A DNA stretch of 5,849 bases from an archaeon (GTDB taxonomy: Archaea > Nanobdellota > Nanobdellia > Woesearchaeales > JAHJEM01), in the NCBI GenBank assembly GCA_020057445.1, contig JAGVFV010000088.1:1-5849 (forward strand), given 5' to 3'. Each line of letters begins with the position of its first letter. Positions within the stretch are counted from its first letter, which is position 1. A model generated the notes under the pieces. It ran no database searches. It was given only the letters and a program-made list of their open reading frames with translations, and was not told the origin of the DNA. The translations under genes were made by a program, and so were the position numbers. Positions 1-5,726 of this stretch are shown one piece after another.

Positions 1-1736
1 CCGGTGACGATCCCCTGGATGCCGAATTTCTCCTTCGCAGTCCGCATTGCATGTTCAAGGTCGATGAGTTCGTCTTCTTTTTTTCCCGCTGTCTGCTCGA
101 TGATGAGGGGGATTCCCATGGCTTCTGCCTGCAGCTGCGCAATCTCTATCGCTGGCGTGTGGAACATATAGGAGTCAGGATTCTTGCTTTTCATGGTGAT
201 GAGGCATGAGATGTCGTAATTCTGTTCCCGCATCGTGTGCAATGCGAGATGGGAGTCTTTTCCCGACGAGAAAAGCACGCCGAGCCTGACATTCGGGTAG
301 GGATAGAATGTGCGCAGGTACGCTGATCTTGAGGAAAAACCGTTTTTCTTCGTAAGTTTCTGGAGCGCCCAGTCAAATTTGCTTCCATATTGGGCGGCGA
401 TCTTCTTTCGCTCTGTGAATCTATGGGGGATGCCAAGTTCGAGGAGGGCTTCGCGCAGGATGAGTTTTGAGGTTGTCGAGTTTATCTTATGGTGCGCAGG
501 GACTTTCAATGCATAGGAAACGAGTTTGTTGTCAAGAAATGGCAGGCGAAGCTCGAGATTGTTGTGCATGGTGATGCAGTCATCCCGATAGAGGTCCCGC
601 TCGTACATCTTCAGGAGTCCGAACAGGCAGTCCTCATTGACCAGCCGTTCATCCTGCACTTCAAGGAGCGTCCTTCGGTGCCGTTCGTACCCTGCGAAGA
701 GCTCTTCTGAACCAAGGCCGGAGAAGATGACACGATGACCGTCTTTCTTTGCCGCTTCGCATGCGGCATACATTGTGAGTCCGACTCCGACTTTCACGAC
801 ATTTGAGTCTTCTATCAATGGCACAAGGACCTTCAGGTATGTAGGAACATCATCTAACTTCACGTGGATTGTCTTGTGGTCGAATCCGAAATGATGCGCA
901 GTCTCTTTCGCCCAGGAGACGTCTTTTGCCGTCTCATCGACGCTTGCCGTGTAGCAGGTGAACTGCACGTCCAGTTTCTGAAGGATCCATGCGATGGCGA
1001 GGGAATCGATCCCGCCTGAATAGAGGAGGGCGACTTTCTGATCAGGGATGCGCTTCTCTACTGCCGTAGTGAACAGGTCTGCGACCCTTTTCTTCATGAC
1101 AGAGTGGGGATCTTGGCATTCGGGGATGATGGAGAAGGACGGCCGCTCTTTTGCCGTCAATGTCTTGAGCGCAATGTCATAGATCATGGTTGTCCGTGGA
1201 TTGAGTTCTTCGATGATTGAGTATCCTGCGGCAAGCAGCGCTTTTCTCTCTGACGCAAAGGCGAATCCGTTTTCCGTCGTATACCAGAGCGGCTTCTCTC
1301 CGATGATGTCCCGGCAGATGGTCACCTTTGTCCCGGACCAGTGCGCGAATGCGTATGGCCCGTCGAGCATGTCAAGGATGGCAAGTCCTTTCTTTTGGAA
1401 GAGTCGGAAGAGCAGCTCTGCATCATTTATTGCATTTATGTTGTGCGTTGTTGCAAGCTTTTTCCAGTTGTAGATCTCGCAGTTGGCTGCAAAGACCGCG
1501 TGCTTCTCGAAGAAAGGTTCAGGATGGCTGCCGACGATGGAATGGAGCACGTGGCCAAGGACATTCTTTCCTTGAATTTTCTCATTGTGGAGCTGTTCCG
1601 GGGTTTTTGTGATTGCAAGGTGCTCGTAGTCGCAGAGGCCTGCAGCATCCCGTCCTCTCTCGTTCATGGCGATGAGCCCTTTGATCGCCTTCTCTTTTGC
1701 TGATTCTGTGTTGAAGATGCCGATGATGCCGCACAT
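1..1736 (-). CDS. asnB: Asparagine synthetase-like protein fused to a Dph6 (diphthine-ammonia ligase) domain, C-terminus cut by window edge
   Basis: I translated this frame by hand from the ATG at 1736: 578 codons run to the left edge without a stop. It starts MCGIIGIF, so Cys2 can act as the class II glutaminase nucleophile (residues 1 to about 160; NCEIYN at 85-90, Asp105). An asparagine-synthase PP-loop domain follows, with SGGIDS at 240-245, SGLGSEELFAGY at 339-350 and LELRLPFLD near 420. After a linker, a second nucleotide-binding domain begins at about residue 482: LFSSGKDS (488-495), SYMFHTP (522-528), then a QAEAMGIPL stretch and IVTG at the edge. This second domain matches Dph6/ATP_bind_4, which amidates diphthine on EF2 using ATP and ammonia. 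The first two domains normally make asparagine from aspartate and glutamine. Whether the fusion makes asparagine, diphthamide or both is inference. Two glutamine-site residues differ from the canonical ones (Leu64 for Arg, Cys86 for Gly). The start fits a leaderless transcript from the TATA box at 1759-1767. At least 100 further residues are probably missing to the left. Confidence 0.95.
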   Translation of the reverse strand, partial: MCGIIGIFNTESAKEKAIKGLIAMNERGRDAAGLCDYEHLAITKTPEQLHNEKIQGKNVLGHVLHSIVGSHPEPFFEKHAVFAANCEIYNWKKLATTHNINAINDAELLFRLFQKKGLAILDMLDGPYAFAHWSGTKVTICRDIIGEKPLWYTTENGFAFASERKALLAAGYSIIEELNPRTTMIYDIALKTLTAKERPSFSIIPECQDPHSVMKKRVADLFTTAVEKRIPDQKVALLYSGGIDSLAIAWILQKLDVQFTCYTASVDETAKDVSWAKETAHHFGFDHKTIHVKLDDVPTYLKVLVPLIEDSNVVKVGVGLTMYAACEAAKKDGHRVIFSGLGSEELFAGYERHRRTLLEVQDERLVNEDCLFGLLKMYERDLYRDDCITMHNNLELRLPFLDNKLVSYALKVPAHHKINSTTSKLILREALLELGIPHRFTERKKIAAQYGSKFDWALQKLTKKNGFSSRSAYLRTFYPYPNVRLGVLFSSGKDSHLALHTMREQNYDISCLITMKSKNPDSYMFHTPAIEIAQLQAEAMGIPLIIEQTAGKKEDELIDLEHAMRTAKEKFGIQGIVT

Positions 1737-1758
1737 GAACAAGAATGGTCGGTTTGCC

Positions 1759-1767
1759 TTTAAAAAG
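1759..1767 (-). promoter_or_regulatory. TATA box of the AsnB-Dph6 fusion gene
   Basis: Read on the minus strand the bases are CTTTTTAAA. The centre lies about 27 bp before the ATG at 1736, so transcription would begin at or next to the start codon. No Shine-Dalgarno sequence precedes that ATG, which agrees with a leaderless mRNA. An 8-bp palindrome AAAGCTTT (1764-1771) overlaps the box. Confidence 0.6.
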
Positions 1768-1784
1768 CTTTCAGCCAGAAAAGA

Positions 1785-1792
1785 ATATAAAG
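1785..1792 (+). promoter_or_regulatory. TATA box of the small gene at 1814
   Basis: ATATAAAG sits with its centre about 26 bp before the ATG at 1814, the spacing expected for an archaeal leaderless transcript. It is back to back with the minus-strand box, with only 17 bp between the two boxes. This placement decides the start codon: an upstream ATG at 1745 would put the promoter inside the gene. Confidence 0.65.
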
Positions 1793-1813
1793 ACAATACT
1801 ATTTCTAAATGAA

Positions 1814-2170
1814 ATGGTTGAGTACTCAATCAATGTACAGCTTGAAAATCTTTTGCAGCCACCTCCCGATGTTCCAGGATGGAATGAGGACTATCGAGGA
1901 CCTCCTATTGAAAAAACAACCATACAAAATGCACGCACGTACATCAGCCTCCTTAGAGTAAGGATGCAAGAAAGAAATGTACAAGTCGATGATCATCCAT
2001 CCATTTCAAGAGATAATGAAGGAGGTATTGATGTTGCTTGGTACCGGGATAGTTATGACCTTCTGATGAATGTAGAAACGGGAAAACCAGCAGATTTCCT
2101 TTTCGAGAACAAAAAGAATAAGGCAGAAAGTTTTCACGCAACCTTGACACTTGACGGAAAGGTAATATGA
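1814..2170 (+). CDS. Small protein of unknown function with a GGIDVAW core
   Basis: This is a 118-residue protein with no signal peptide and no membrane segment. Residues 12-35 are rich in proline and acidic residues (LLQPPPDVPGW), and residues 36-58 look helical and charged. A probable beta region follows, with PSIS (62-65), GGIDVAW (70-76) and DLLMNV (82-87), and the protein ends in HATLTLDGKVI. The GG-I-xxx-W core reminds me of small uncharacterised bacterial proteins with a GGIxLEW-like strand, but I cannot name a family or function. The frame also opens at an ATG at 1745. I chose 1814 because the TATA box at 1785-1792 places transcription start there and the extra N-terminal residues look unstructured. 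The gene is visibly richer in A and T than its neighbours, which may mean transfer. It ends 12 bp before the promoter of the next gene, so it need not share a transcript with it. Confidence 0.75.
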   Translation: MVEYSINVQLENLLQPPPDVPGWNEDYRGPPIEKTTIQNARTYISLLRVRMQERNVQVDDHPSISRDNEGGIDVAWYRDSYDLLMNVETGKPADFLFENKKNKAESFHATLTLDGKVI

Positions 2171-2181
2171 ATAGCACTAGG

Positions 2182-2190
2182 TTTATAAAT
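2182..2190 (+). promoter_or_regulatory. TATA box of the endonuclease Q gene
   Basis: TTTATAAAT is a near-consensus archaeal TATA box. Its centre is about 27 bp before the ATG at 2213, so the mRNA is predicted to be leaderless. The stretch between box and start is pyrimidine-rich (CTTTTTCTTCCC) and has no ribosome-binding motif. Confidence 0.8.
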
Positions 2191-2212
2191 TAGTCTGCAT
2201 CTTTTTCTTCCC

Positions 2213-3391
2213 ATGCTCCTCTTCGCCGATCTCCACATCCACAGCAAATATTCCCGTGCTGTCTCGAAGGACATGCTTATCCCTGCCCTTGAGTCGCATG
2301 CGAAGATCAAAGGGATCTCCTTGCTTGGCACTGGAGACGCCCAGCATCCGAAATGGTATTCTCATCTGAAGGAGCATCTGGTGAAGGAAAAGGACGGCAT
2401 TTATTTCACCAAATCCGGCTTTCCTTTTGTCTTGTCCACTGAGATCTCGCTCATCTACAAGAAAGCGGAGAAGACGCGAAAGGTCCACTTTGTCCTGTTG
2501 TTCCCTTCTTTTGCCATCCTTGATGAGTTTATCGCCTATTTGCTTTCGAAGGGAAGGATTGATTATGACGGCCGTCCCATCTTCAAAATTGATAGTGAGC
2601 AGTTTGTGCATGATGTCAAGGCGATCAGTGATGCTGTGGAGATGATACCTGCCCATATATGGACCCCTTGGTTCTCTTTGTTCGGTTCCATGTCTGGGTT
2701 TGACAGCATCGAGGACTGCTTTGGTAAGGAAGCAAAGCACATTTTCGCTTTAGAGACAGGCCTTTCCAGCGATCCTCCGATGAACTGGCGTCTTTCCCAG
2801 CTCGACCGGTTCACCTTGGTCTCTTTCAGCGACAGCCATAGCTTCCATCCTTGGCGGATGGGTCGGGAAGCGACGATATTCGATATCCCTTTGACCTACT
2901 CTGCGCTTATTTCAGCTCTACGGACAAAGAAAGGGTATGTGGGCACTATTGAAGTCGATCCTTCTTATGGAAAGTATCATTTTGACGGGCATCGGAAGTG
3001 CAATATAAGCAGGGATCCTGTCAAGAAACAAGGAGACATCTGCCCAGTCTGCAAGAAAAGGCTGACCATAGGGGTGGCGCACCGTGTCGAAGAGCTTGCA
3101 GACAGGCCTGCGGGTTACGTTCCGAAGGGTGCTTCGAAGTATTATCGCCTGCTTCCGTTGCACGAATTGCTCTCCTTTGCATTGAAGAGGGGCATTGCTA
3201 CAAAAGGGGTGCGGGAGGCAGCTGCAATGCTCCTTGAAGGCGTCCCTGAGCTTGATGTCCTGCTGCATATGAATGAAAAAGAGCTCATCTCGCGGTCTTC
3301 AAAAGGGATAGTCGCCCTTATCCTGAAGAATAGGGCCGGCGCTCTTACAGTCATCCCTGGTTATGATGGGGAGTATGGAATTCTTTCCTGA
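2213..3391 (+). CDS. Endonuclease Q-like PHP-domain DNA repair nuclease
   Basis: The 392-residue product matches the archaeal endonuclease Q pattern. Enzymes of this family nick DNA 5' of deaminated bases such as uracil and hypoxanthine, starting a repair route separate from glycosylases. The PHP metal-site motifs are in order: DLHIHSKYSR (6-15, with His8 and His10), GTGDAQHP (39-46), a conserved STEISLIYK block (75-83), AHIWTPWFSLFGS (147-159), ALETGLSSDP (179-188) and SFSDSHS (204-210). A zinc-finger-like segment follows: DGHRKC (258-263), CPVC (277-280), then VAHRVEELADRP (288-299). All expected ligand residues seem present, so the enzyme is probably active. It is somewhat shorter than the roughly 420 residues I recall for the Pyrococcus enzyme, mainly at the C-terminal end. 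The start is set by the TATA box and by the metal motif beginning at residue 6. A PHP-family phosphoesterase of another kind is unlikely, because the zinc region and the HIWTPWFSLFGS block are specific to this family. Confidence 0.93.
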   Translation: MLLFADLHIHSKYSRAVSKDMLIPALESHAKIKGISLLGTGDAQHPKWYSHLKEHLVKEKDGIYFTKSGFPFVLSTEISLIYKKAEKTRKVHFVLLFPSFAILDEFIAYLLSKGRIDYDGRPIFKIDSEQFVHDVKAISDAVEMIPAHIWTPWFSLFGSMSGFDSIEDCFGKEAKHIFALETGLSSDPPMNWRLSQLDRFTLVSFSDSHSFHPWRMGREATIFDIPLTYSALISALRTKKGYVGTIEVDPSYGKYHFDGHRKCNISRDPVKKQGDICPVCKKRLTIGVAHRVEELADRPAGYVPKGASKYYRLLPLHELLSFALKRGIATKGVREAAAMLLEGVPELDVLLHMNEKELISRSSKGIVALILKNRAGALTVIPGYDGEYGILS

Positions 3392-3397
3392 TGATAT

Positions 3398-3739
3398 TCA
3401 GGATGTCTGTTTTCTTCGGACAGGTACGCCTGAATAATCCGGAGGGACAGTCCATAATGATATGATGTTGTAATGGATGGCCGCATCTGCTCCGAATTCG
3501 ACTAGGCGGTTGAGCATGTGCTCCTTGTCTCCATAGATGAATTGGACTTGTCTGTGTAGATCGATGATCTCGTATTCTTCTCCTTTTAATGTGTTGTATT
3601 CTGCAAGGTTTCCAGGGAACAGCTCTATCTTTGCCATTCGGGCTTCGAGGTCTGCCTGATGTTGTTCCTTTTGCCTAAGTTGCTCTTCCTTTCTTGCATC
3701 TTGCGCTTGCCTTTCTTCGCGGGTTTTGAATAGTCTCAT
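3398..3739 (-). CDS. Small coiled-coil protein, unknown function
   Basis: This 113-residue protein has two halves. Residues 4-38 are almost all Arg, Lys, Glu, Gln and Ala, and should form a soluble helix or coiled coil. Residues 45-110 look like a small alpha/beta unit: YEIIDLHRQVQFIYGD, a helix (75-82), then FGADAAIHYNI (82-92) and SGVPVRRK near the end. The GADAxI followed by GxPV order resembles short YbjQ/UPF0145-like domains, in which GADAVI precedes a last strand, but this is a loose likeness. No signal peptide or membrane segment is visible. The start has an archaeal-type Shine-Dalgarno sequence 6 bases upstream (3746-3751), unlike its leaderless neighbours. It converges on the endonuclease Q gene with 6 bp between the stop codons, and diverges from the Tat-signal gene at 3884 across a 144-bp gap. 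Confidence 0.75.
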   Translation of the reverse strand: MRLFKTREERQAQDARKEEQLRQKEQHQADLEARMAKIELFPGNLAEYNTLKGEEYEIIDLHRQVQFIYGDKEHMLNRLVEFGADAAIHYNIISLWTVPPDYSGVPVRRKQTS

Positions 3740-3745
3740 GGTAGG

Positions 3746-3751
3746 TCACCT
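3746..3751 (-). promoter_or_regulatory. Shine-Dalgarno site of the small coiled-coil gene
   Basis: Read on the minus strand, AGGTGA lies 6 bases before the ATG at 3739. It matches the archaeal GGTGA-type ribosome-binding motif and supports that start. It is the only clear Shine-Dalgarno sequence I found before a start codon in the window. I could not place this gene's TATA box with confidence; a weak candidate, GATATTATG, lies near 3769-3777. Confidence 0.55.
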
Positions 3752-3793
3752 GGATAGGTCATATCGCTGCATAATATCAATTCATTTTACTGA

Positions 3794-3809
3794 TTTTGCC
3801 GTTTTGCCG
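3794..3809. repeat. Two tandem copies of TTTTGCCG between divergent genes
   Basis: The 8-base unit TTTTGCCG occurs twice head to tail (3794-3801 and 3802-3809). It lies in the 144-bp gap between the coiled-coil gene (minus) and the Tat-signal gene (plus), about 18 bp upstream of the plus-strand TATA box. It could be a regulator-binding site, but two short copies may also be chance. Confidence 0.4.
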
Positions 3810-3826
3810 CATTGAAAAATCACAAA

Positions 3827-3835
3827 ATATATAAA
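3827..3835 (+). promoter_or_regulatory. TATA box upstream of the first Tat-signal gene
   Basis: ATATATAAA is the best TATA-like stretch in the gap. Its centre is about 53 bp before the ATG at 3884, which implies a leader of roughly 27 bases without a Shine-Dalgarno motif. A weaker alternative, GTATATTTG at about 3851-3859, would give an almost leaderless start at 3884. With the first box the mRNA would carry an earlier, out-of-frame ATG at 3871. Confidence 0.55.
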
Positions 3836-3883
3836 CTAGTAGCCTTTTTTGTATATTTGTAGCTAAATAAATGCATTCAAACT

Positions 3884-4708
3884 ATGATGAACAGACGAGA
3901 ATTCCTTATCGGATCAGCACTATCATTCCTAGCATATGGCATTGCAAAGGCAGAAGACACAGTTGGGGGTTTGACAGGATCGATACGCAACCTTGACGAA
4001 TACGAGGTTGCGGACCGGTTCTTCCGTTCGCTTCGGCCAAGCCCTCTCGAAGGATTGTCTTCCATCACGCTAAGCTATGCTCTGGATTCTGGGATGAAAT
4101 TCAATGGCATCGGTGACATCTATCTCAGGCGGGATACTGGATATGTCGCTGGCGCGCGCGTGCAGAAGAGCGGCGGCCTTGGCTTACAGGTAAAAAAGAT
4201 CATAGGCATCCTGCCTGGAGTCTCCTCCCCAAACCTGAATGTAGGTATTGAAAGCCATCTTGACATGGTAGACGGCAGGCTAAAGCCAAATCGCCTTGAA
4301 GTGACTGATTATGAACATGAACAGAAGAAAACCATGGTCTGGGGAAGAAGACAAGAAGAGGATGAGATGCTTGCCCCGTATGCCTTTGAAGATCCGCTCT
4401 CCCGTTTCAGCAATTACGTGTTCCTTGATGGCATGGACACCCTGACTGACCGCATCGTGAGCCTGACGACAAAAGGAGACATGCAAGAGGCGGCGATAAA
4501 AACAGTGCACGAGCCCCACATGAAAGACGGACGCCAATTCGAATACAAGATGAAGATGCGGGGAGGAGTGATGGGCATGGTCGAGGGCGATGTGTCCATG
4601 AATCTTGCCAAGCAAGGAAGGATCCGCCTTCCGGTCAATGCGTTTGCAGACTTGATGGGTACAGGAGTCTATATCAGGCTTCTTGATGCAAAGACAGTGT
4701 ATTCTTAG
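3884..4708 (+). CDS. Tat-exported beta-rich protein, DUF3108-like, first of a tandem pair
   Basis: The 274-residue protein begins with a twin-arginine signal peptide: NRREFL at residues 3-8, a weakly hydrophobic core (9-20) and an AKA cleavage site before Glu24. It is therefore predicted to be exported in folded form. The mature part looks beta-rich with no further membrane segment. The blocks EGLSSITLSY (56-65), DIYLRRDTGY (78-87), EDPLSRF (169-175) and QGRIRLPVNAF (244-254) follow the order of DUF3108, in which a mid-protein DP-S precedes a final D-x-R-x-P strand pair. Function is unknown, and a role in lipid binding or envelope work would be guesswork. The next gene is a diverged paralogue with the same blocks. 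Codon 1 or 2 may be the real start, since the protein begins MM. An in-frame TAG at 3860-3862 and no ATG between it and 3884 rule out a longer form. Confidence 0.88.
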   Translation: MMNRREFLIGSALSFLAYGIAKAEDTVGGLTGSIRNLDEYEVADRFFRSLRPSPLEGLSSITLSYALDSGMKFNGIGDIYLRRDTGYVAGARVQKSGGLGLQVKKIIGILPGVSSPNLNVGIESHLDMVDGRLKPNRLEVTDYEHEQKKTMVWGRRQEEDEMLAPYAFEDPLSRFSNYVFLDGMDTLTDRIVSLTTKGDMQEAAIKTVHEPHMKDGRQFEYKMKMRGGVMGMVEGDVSMNLAKQGRIRLPVNAFADLMGTGVYIRLLDAKTVYS

Positions 4709-4735
4709 TCGTTCGGGCATCAGACAACCGCAATA

Positions 4736-4744
4736 TTTATAAAA
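4736..4744 (+). promoter_or_regulatory. TATA box of the second Tat-signal gene
   Basis: TTTATAAAA lies with its centre about 45 bp before the ATG at 4785. The transcript should start near 4765 and carry a leader of about 20 bases without a Shine-Dalgarno motif. The small inverted repeat GAGTGCAACTC (4745-4755) follows directly. A promoter here means the second paralogue can be expressed independently of the first. Confidence 0.7.
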
Positions 4745-4752
4745 GAGTGCAA

Positions 4753-4797
4753 CTCTTCGGTAGTGAATAACGATATTTTGAAATATGGACCGAAGAG
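4753..4797. repeat. 9-bp perfect inverted repeat enclosing a start codon
   Basis: CTCTTCGGT (4753-4761) and ACCGAAGAG (4789-4797) are exact reverse complements separated by 27 bp. The ATG at 4785 lies in the loop, and the right arm covers the codons for the signal peptide's two arginines. If transcription starts near 4765 the left arm is not in the mRNA, which would favour a protein-binding site over an RNA hairpin. With an earlier start the hairpin could hide the start codon. Confidence 0.5.
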
Positions 4798-5726
4798 CAT
4801 TTTTAGGATTCCTGGGGACTGCTGTAGCAGCGTATGCGTTCCCCAGAAAAAGCCTTGCAGATATGTCAAGTAGGCAAAGCATTGAAGATTCGCTTATCGT
4901 TGATCCGATCGACTTGCAGAAGGCTGAATCCCTTGCTGCAGCAGTGGAGAATGATGAAGACTCATTCGACAAAGGCAGACAATTTCTTGAAGCCTTGCAT
5001 GAGCCTCCGATGGAAGGGCTGCAGAAGATCTTGCTGGAATACGAATTTTCAACCAGGTATACCGTATTGATCGTCGGATTACCTCTCACAGGCAGGGCAT
5101 CCATCATGATGGAAAGGAAGAATGGAGGATATGACATAACGGCAAGGATCAAGAAGATGGGAGGCGCTGCCTACAGGATCGGGCAGGTATTCTCTTTCCT
5201 GCATCTGAAGAAGCTTCCCAACATCGATTACGAGATACAATCAAAAATGGCGTTTGAGAATGGCAAGTTCGTGCCGGTAAGTTTCCGCAAGAACGATAAG
5301 GAAAAGCATGTCGAGGAAGTGCTGGAATTTTTCCCAGGGTATATACTGCATAAGCAGACAGGCACAACCCAAGAATATCATGGAGAACCGGATCCGTTCT
5401 CCATGTTCTTTTCTTATCTGCTCCTGGATAAGCAAGATACAACAAGGGAGATGATGGTCAATCTGTCCAAGAAGACAGGAGTTGATTATACGCTCGTCGA
5501 GACTGTCAAGGAAGAGGTAGTTGTCGATGATAAGACGTATTCGCACAAGATGCGTGTCAAGGGAGACGTGATGGATATGGTCAAAGGAGGCATCTCTTTT
5601 TCCAATGTCGATGATGGCAGACACAGGATTCCAGTCAGGGCATTTGTCCCACGGTTCAAGGTCGACCATGGCGAATATGAGATCAAGATCAAGCTCAAGA
5701 CTGCAGTGCCGACATATGACCAATGA
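4785..5726 (+). CDS. Tat-exported beta-rich protein, DUF3108-like, second of a tandem pair
   Basis: The 313-residue protein starts with a twin-arginine signal: DRRAFLGFL (2-10), a hydrophobic stretch to about residue 19, and a likely cut after SLA at residue 25. After a charged helical segment (32-70) come blocks shared with the preceding gene: EPPMEGLQKILLEY (73-86), NGGYDITARIKKMGG (113-127), PDPFSMFFSYLLLD (202-215), VNLSKKTG (225-232), HKMRVKGDVMDMVKGGIS (254-271) and DGRHRIPVRAF (277-287). This order again fits DUF3108-like proteins. It is about 40 residues longer than its neighbour, through a longer N-terminal segment and several small insertions. No lipobox cysteine or C-terminal anchor is visible, so it should be soluble once exported. 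The start is firm: an in-frame TGA lies at 4779-4781, just before the ATG. Biochemical function is unknown. Confidence 0.9.
   Translation: MDRRAFLGFLGTAVAAYAFPRKSLADMSSRQSIEDSLIVDPIDLQKAESLAAAVENDEDSFDKGRQFLEALHEPPMEGLQKILLEYEFSTRYTVLIVGLPLTGRASIMMERKNGGYDITARIKKMGGAAYRIGQVFSFLHLKKLPNIDYEIQSKMAFENGKFVPVSFRKNDKEKHVEEVLEFFPGYILHKQTGTTQEYHGEPDPFSMFFSYLLLDKQDTTREMMVNLSKKTGVDYTLVETVKEEVVVDDKTYSHKMRVKGDVMDMVKGGISFSNVDDGRHRIPVRAFVPRFKVDHGEYEIKIKLKTAVPTYDQ

Noticed and set aside
1341..1703. Plus-strand open frame of 120 codons
   Set aside because: It is antisense to the glutaminase and synthase domains, which translate without a break on the other strand.
1745..1813. Longer N-terminus for the small gene, from the ATG at 1745
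   Set aside because: The TATA box at 1785-1792 would lie inside the coding region, and the ATG at 1814 has the correct leaderless distance.
2183..2740. Minus-strand open frame of 185 codons
   Set aside because: It lies antisense to the endonuclease Q gene, whose conserved motifs fix the coding strand.
4280..5152. Long minus-strand open frame of 290 codons across the junction of the Tat genes
   Set aside because: It is antisense to both signal-peptide genes, covers their promoter region, and its translation looks like random Cys/Ser/His-rich sequence with no motif.
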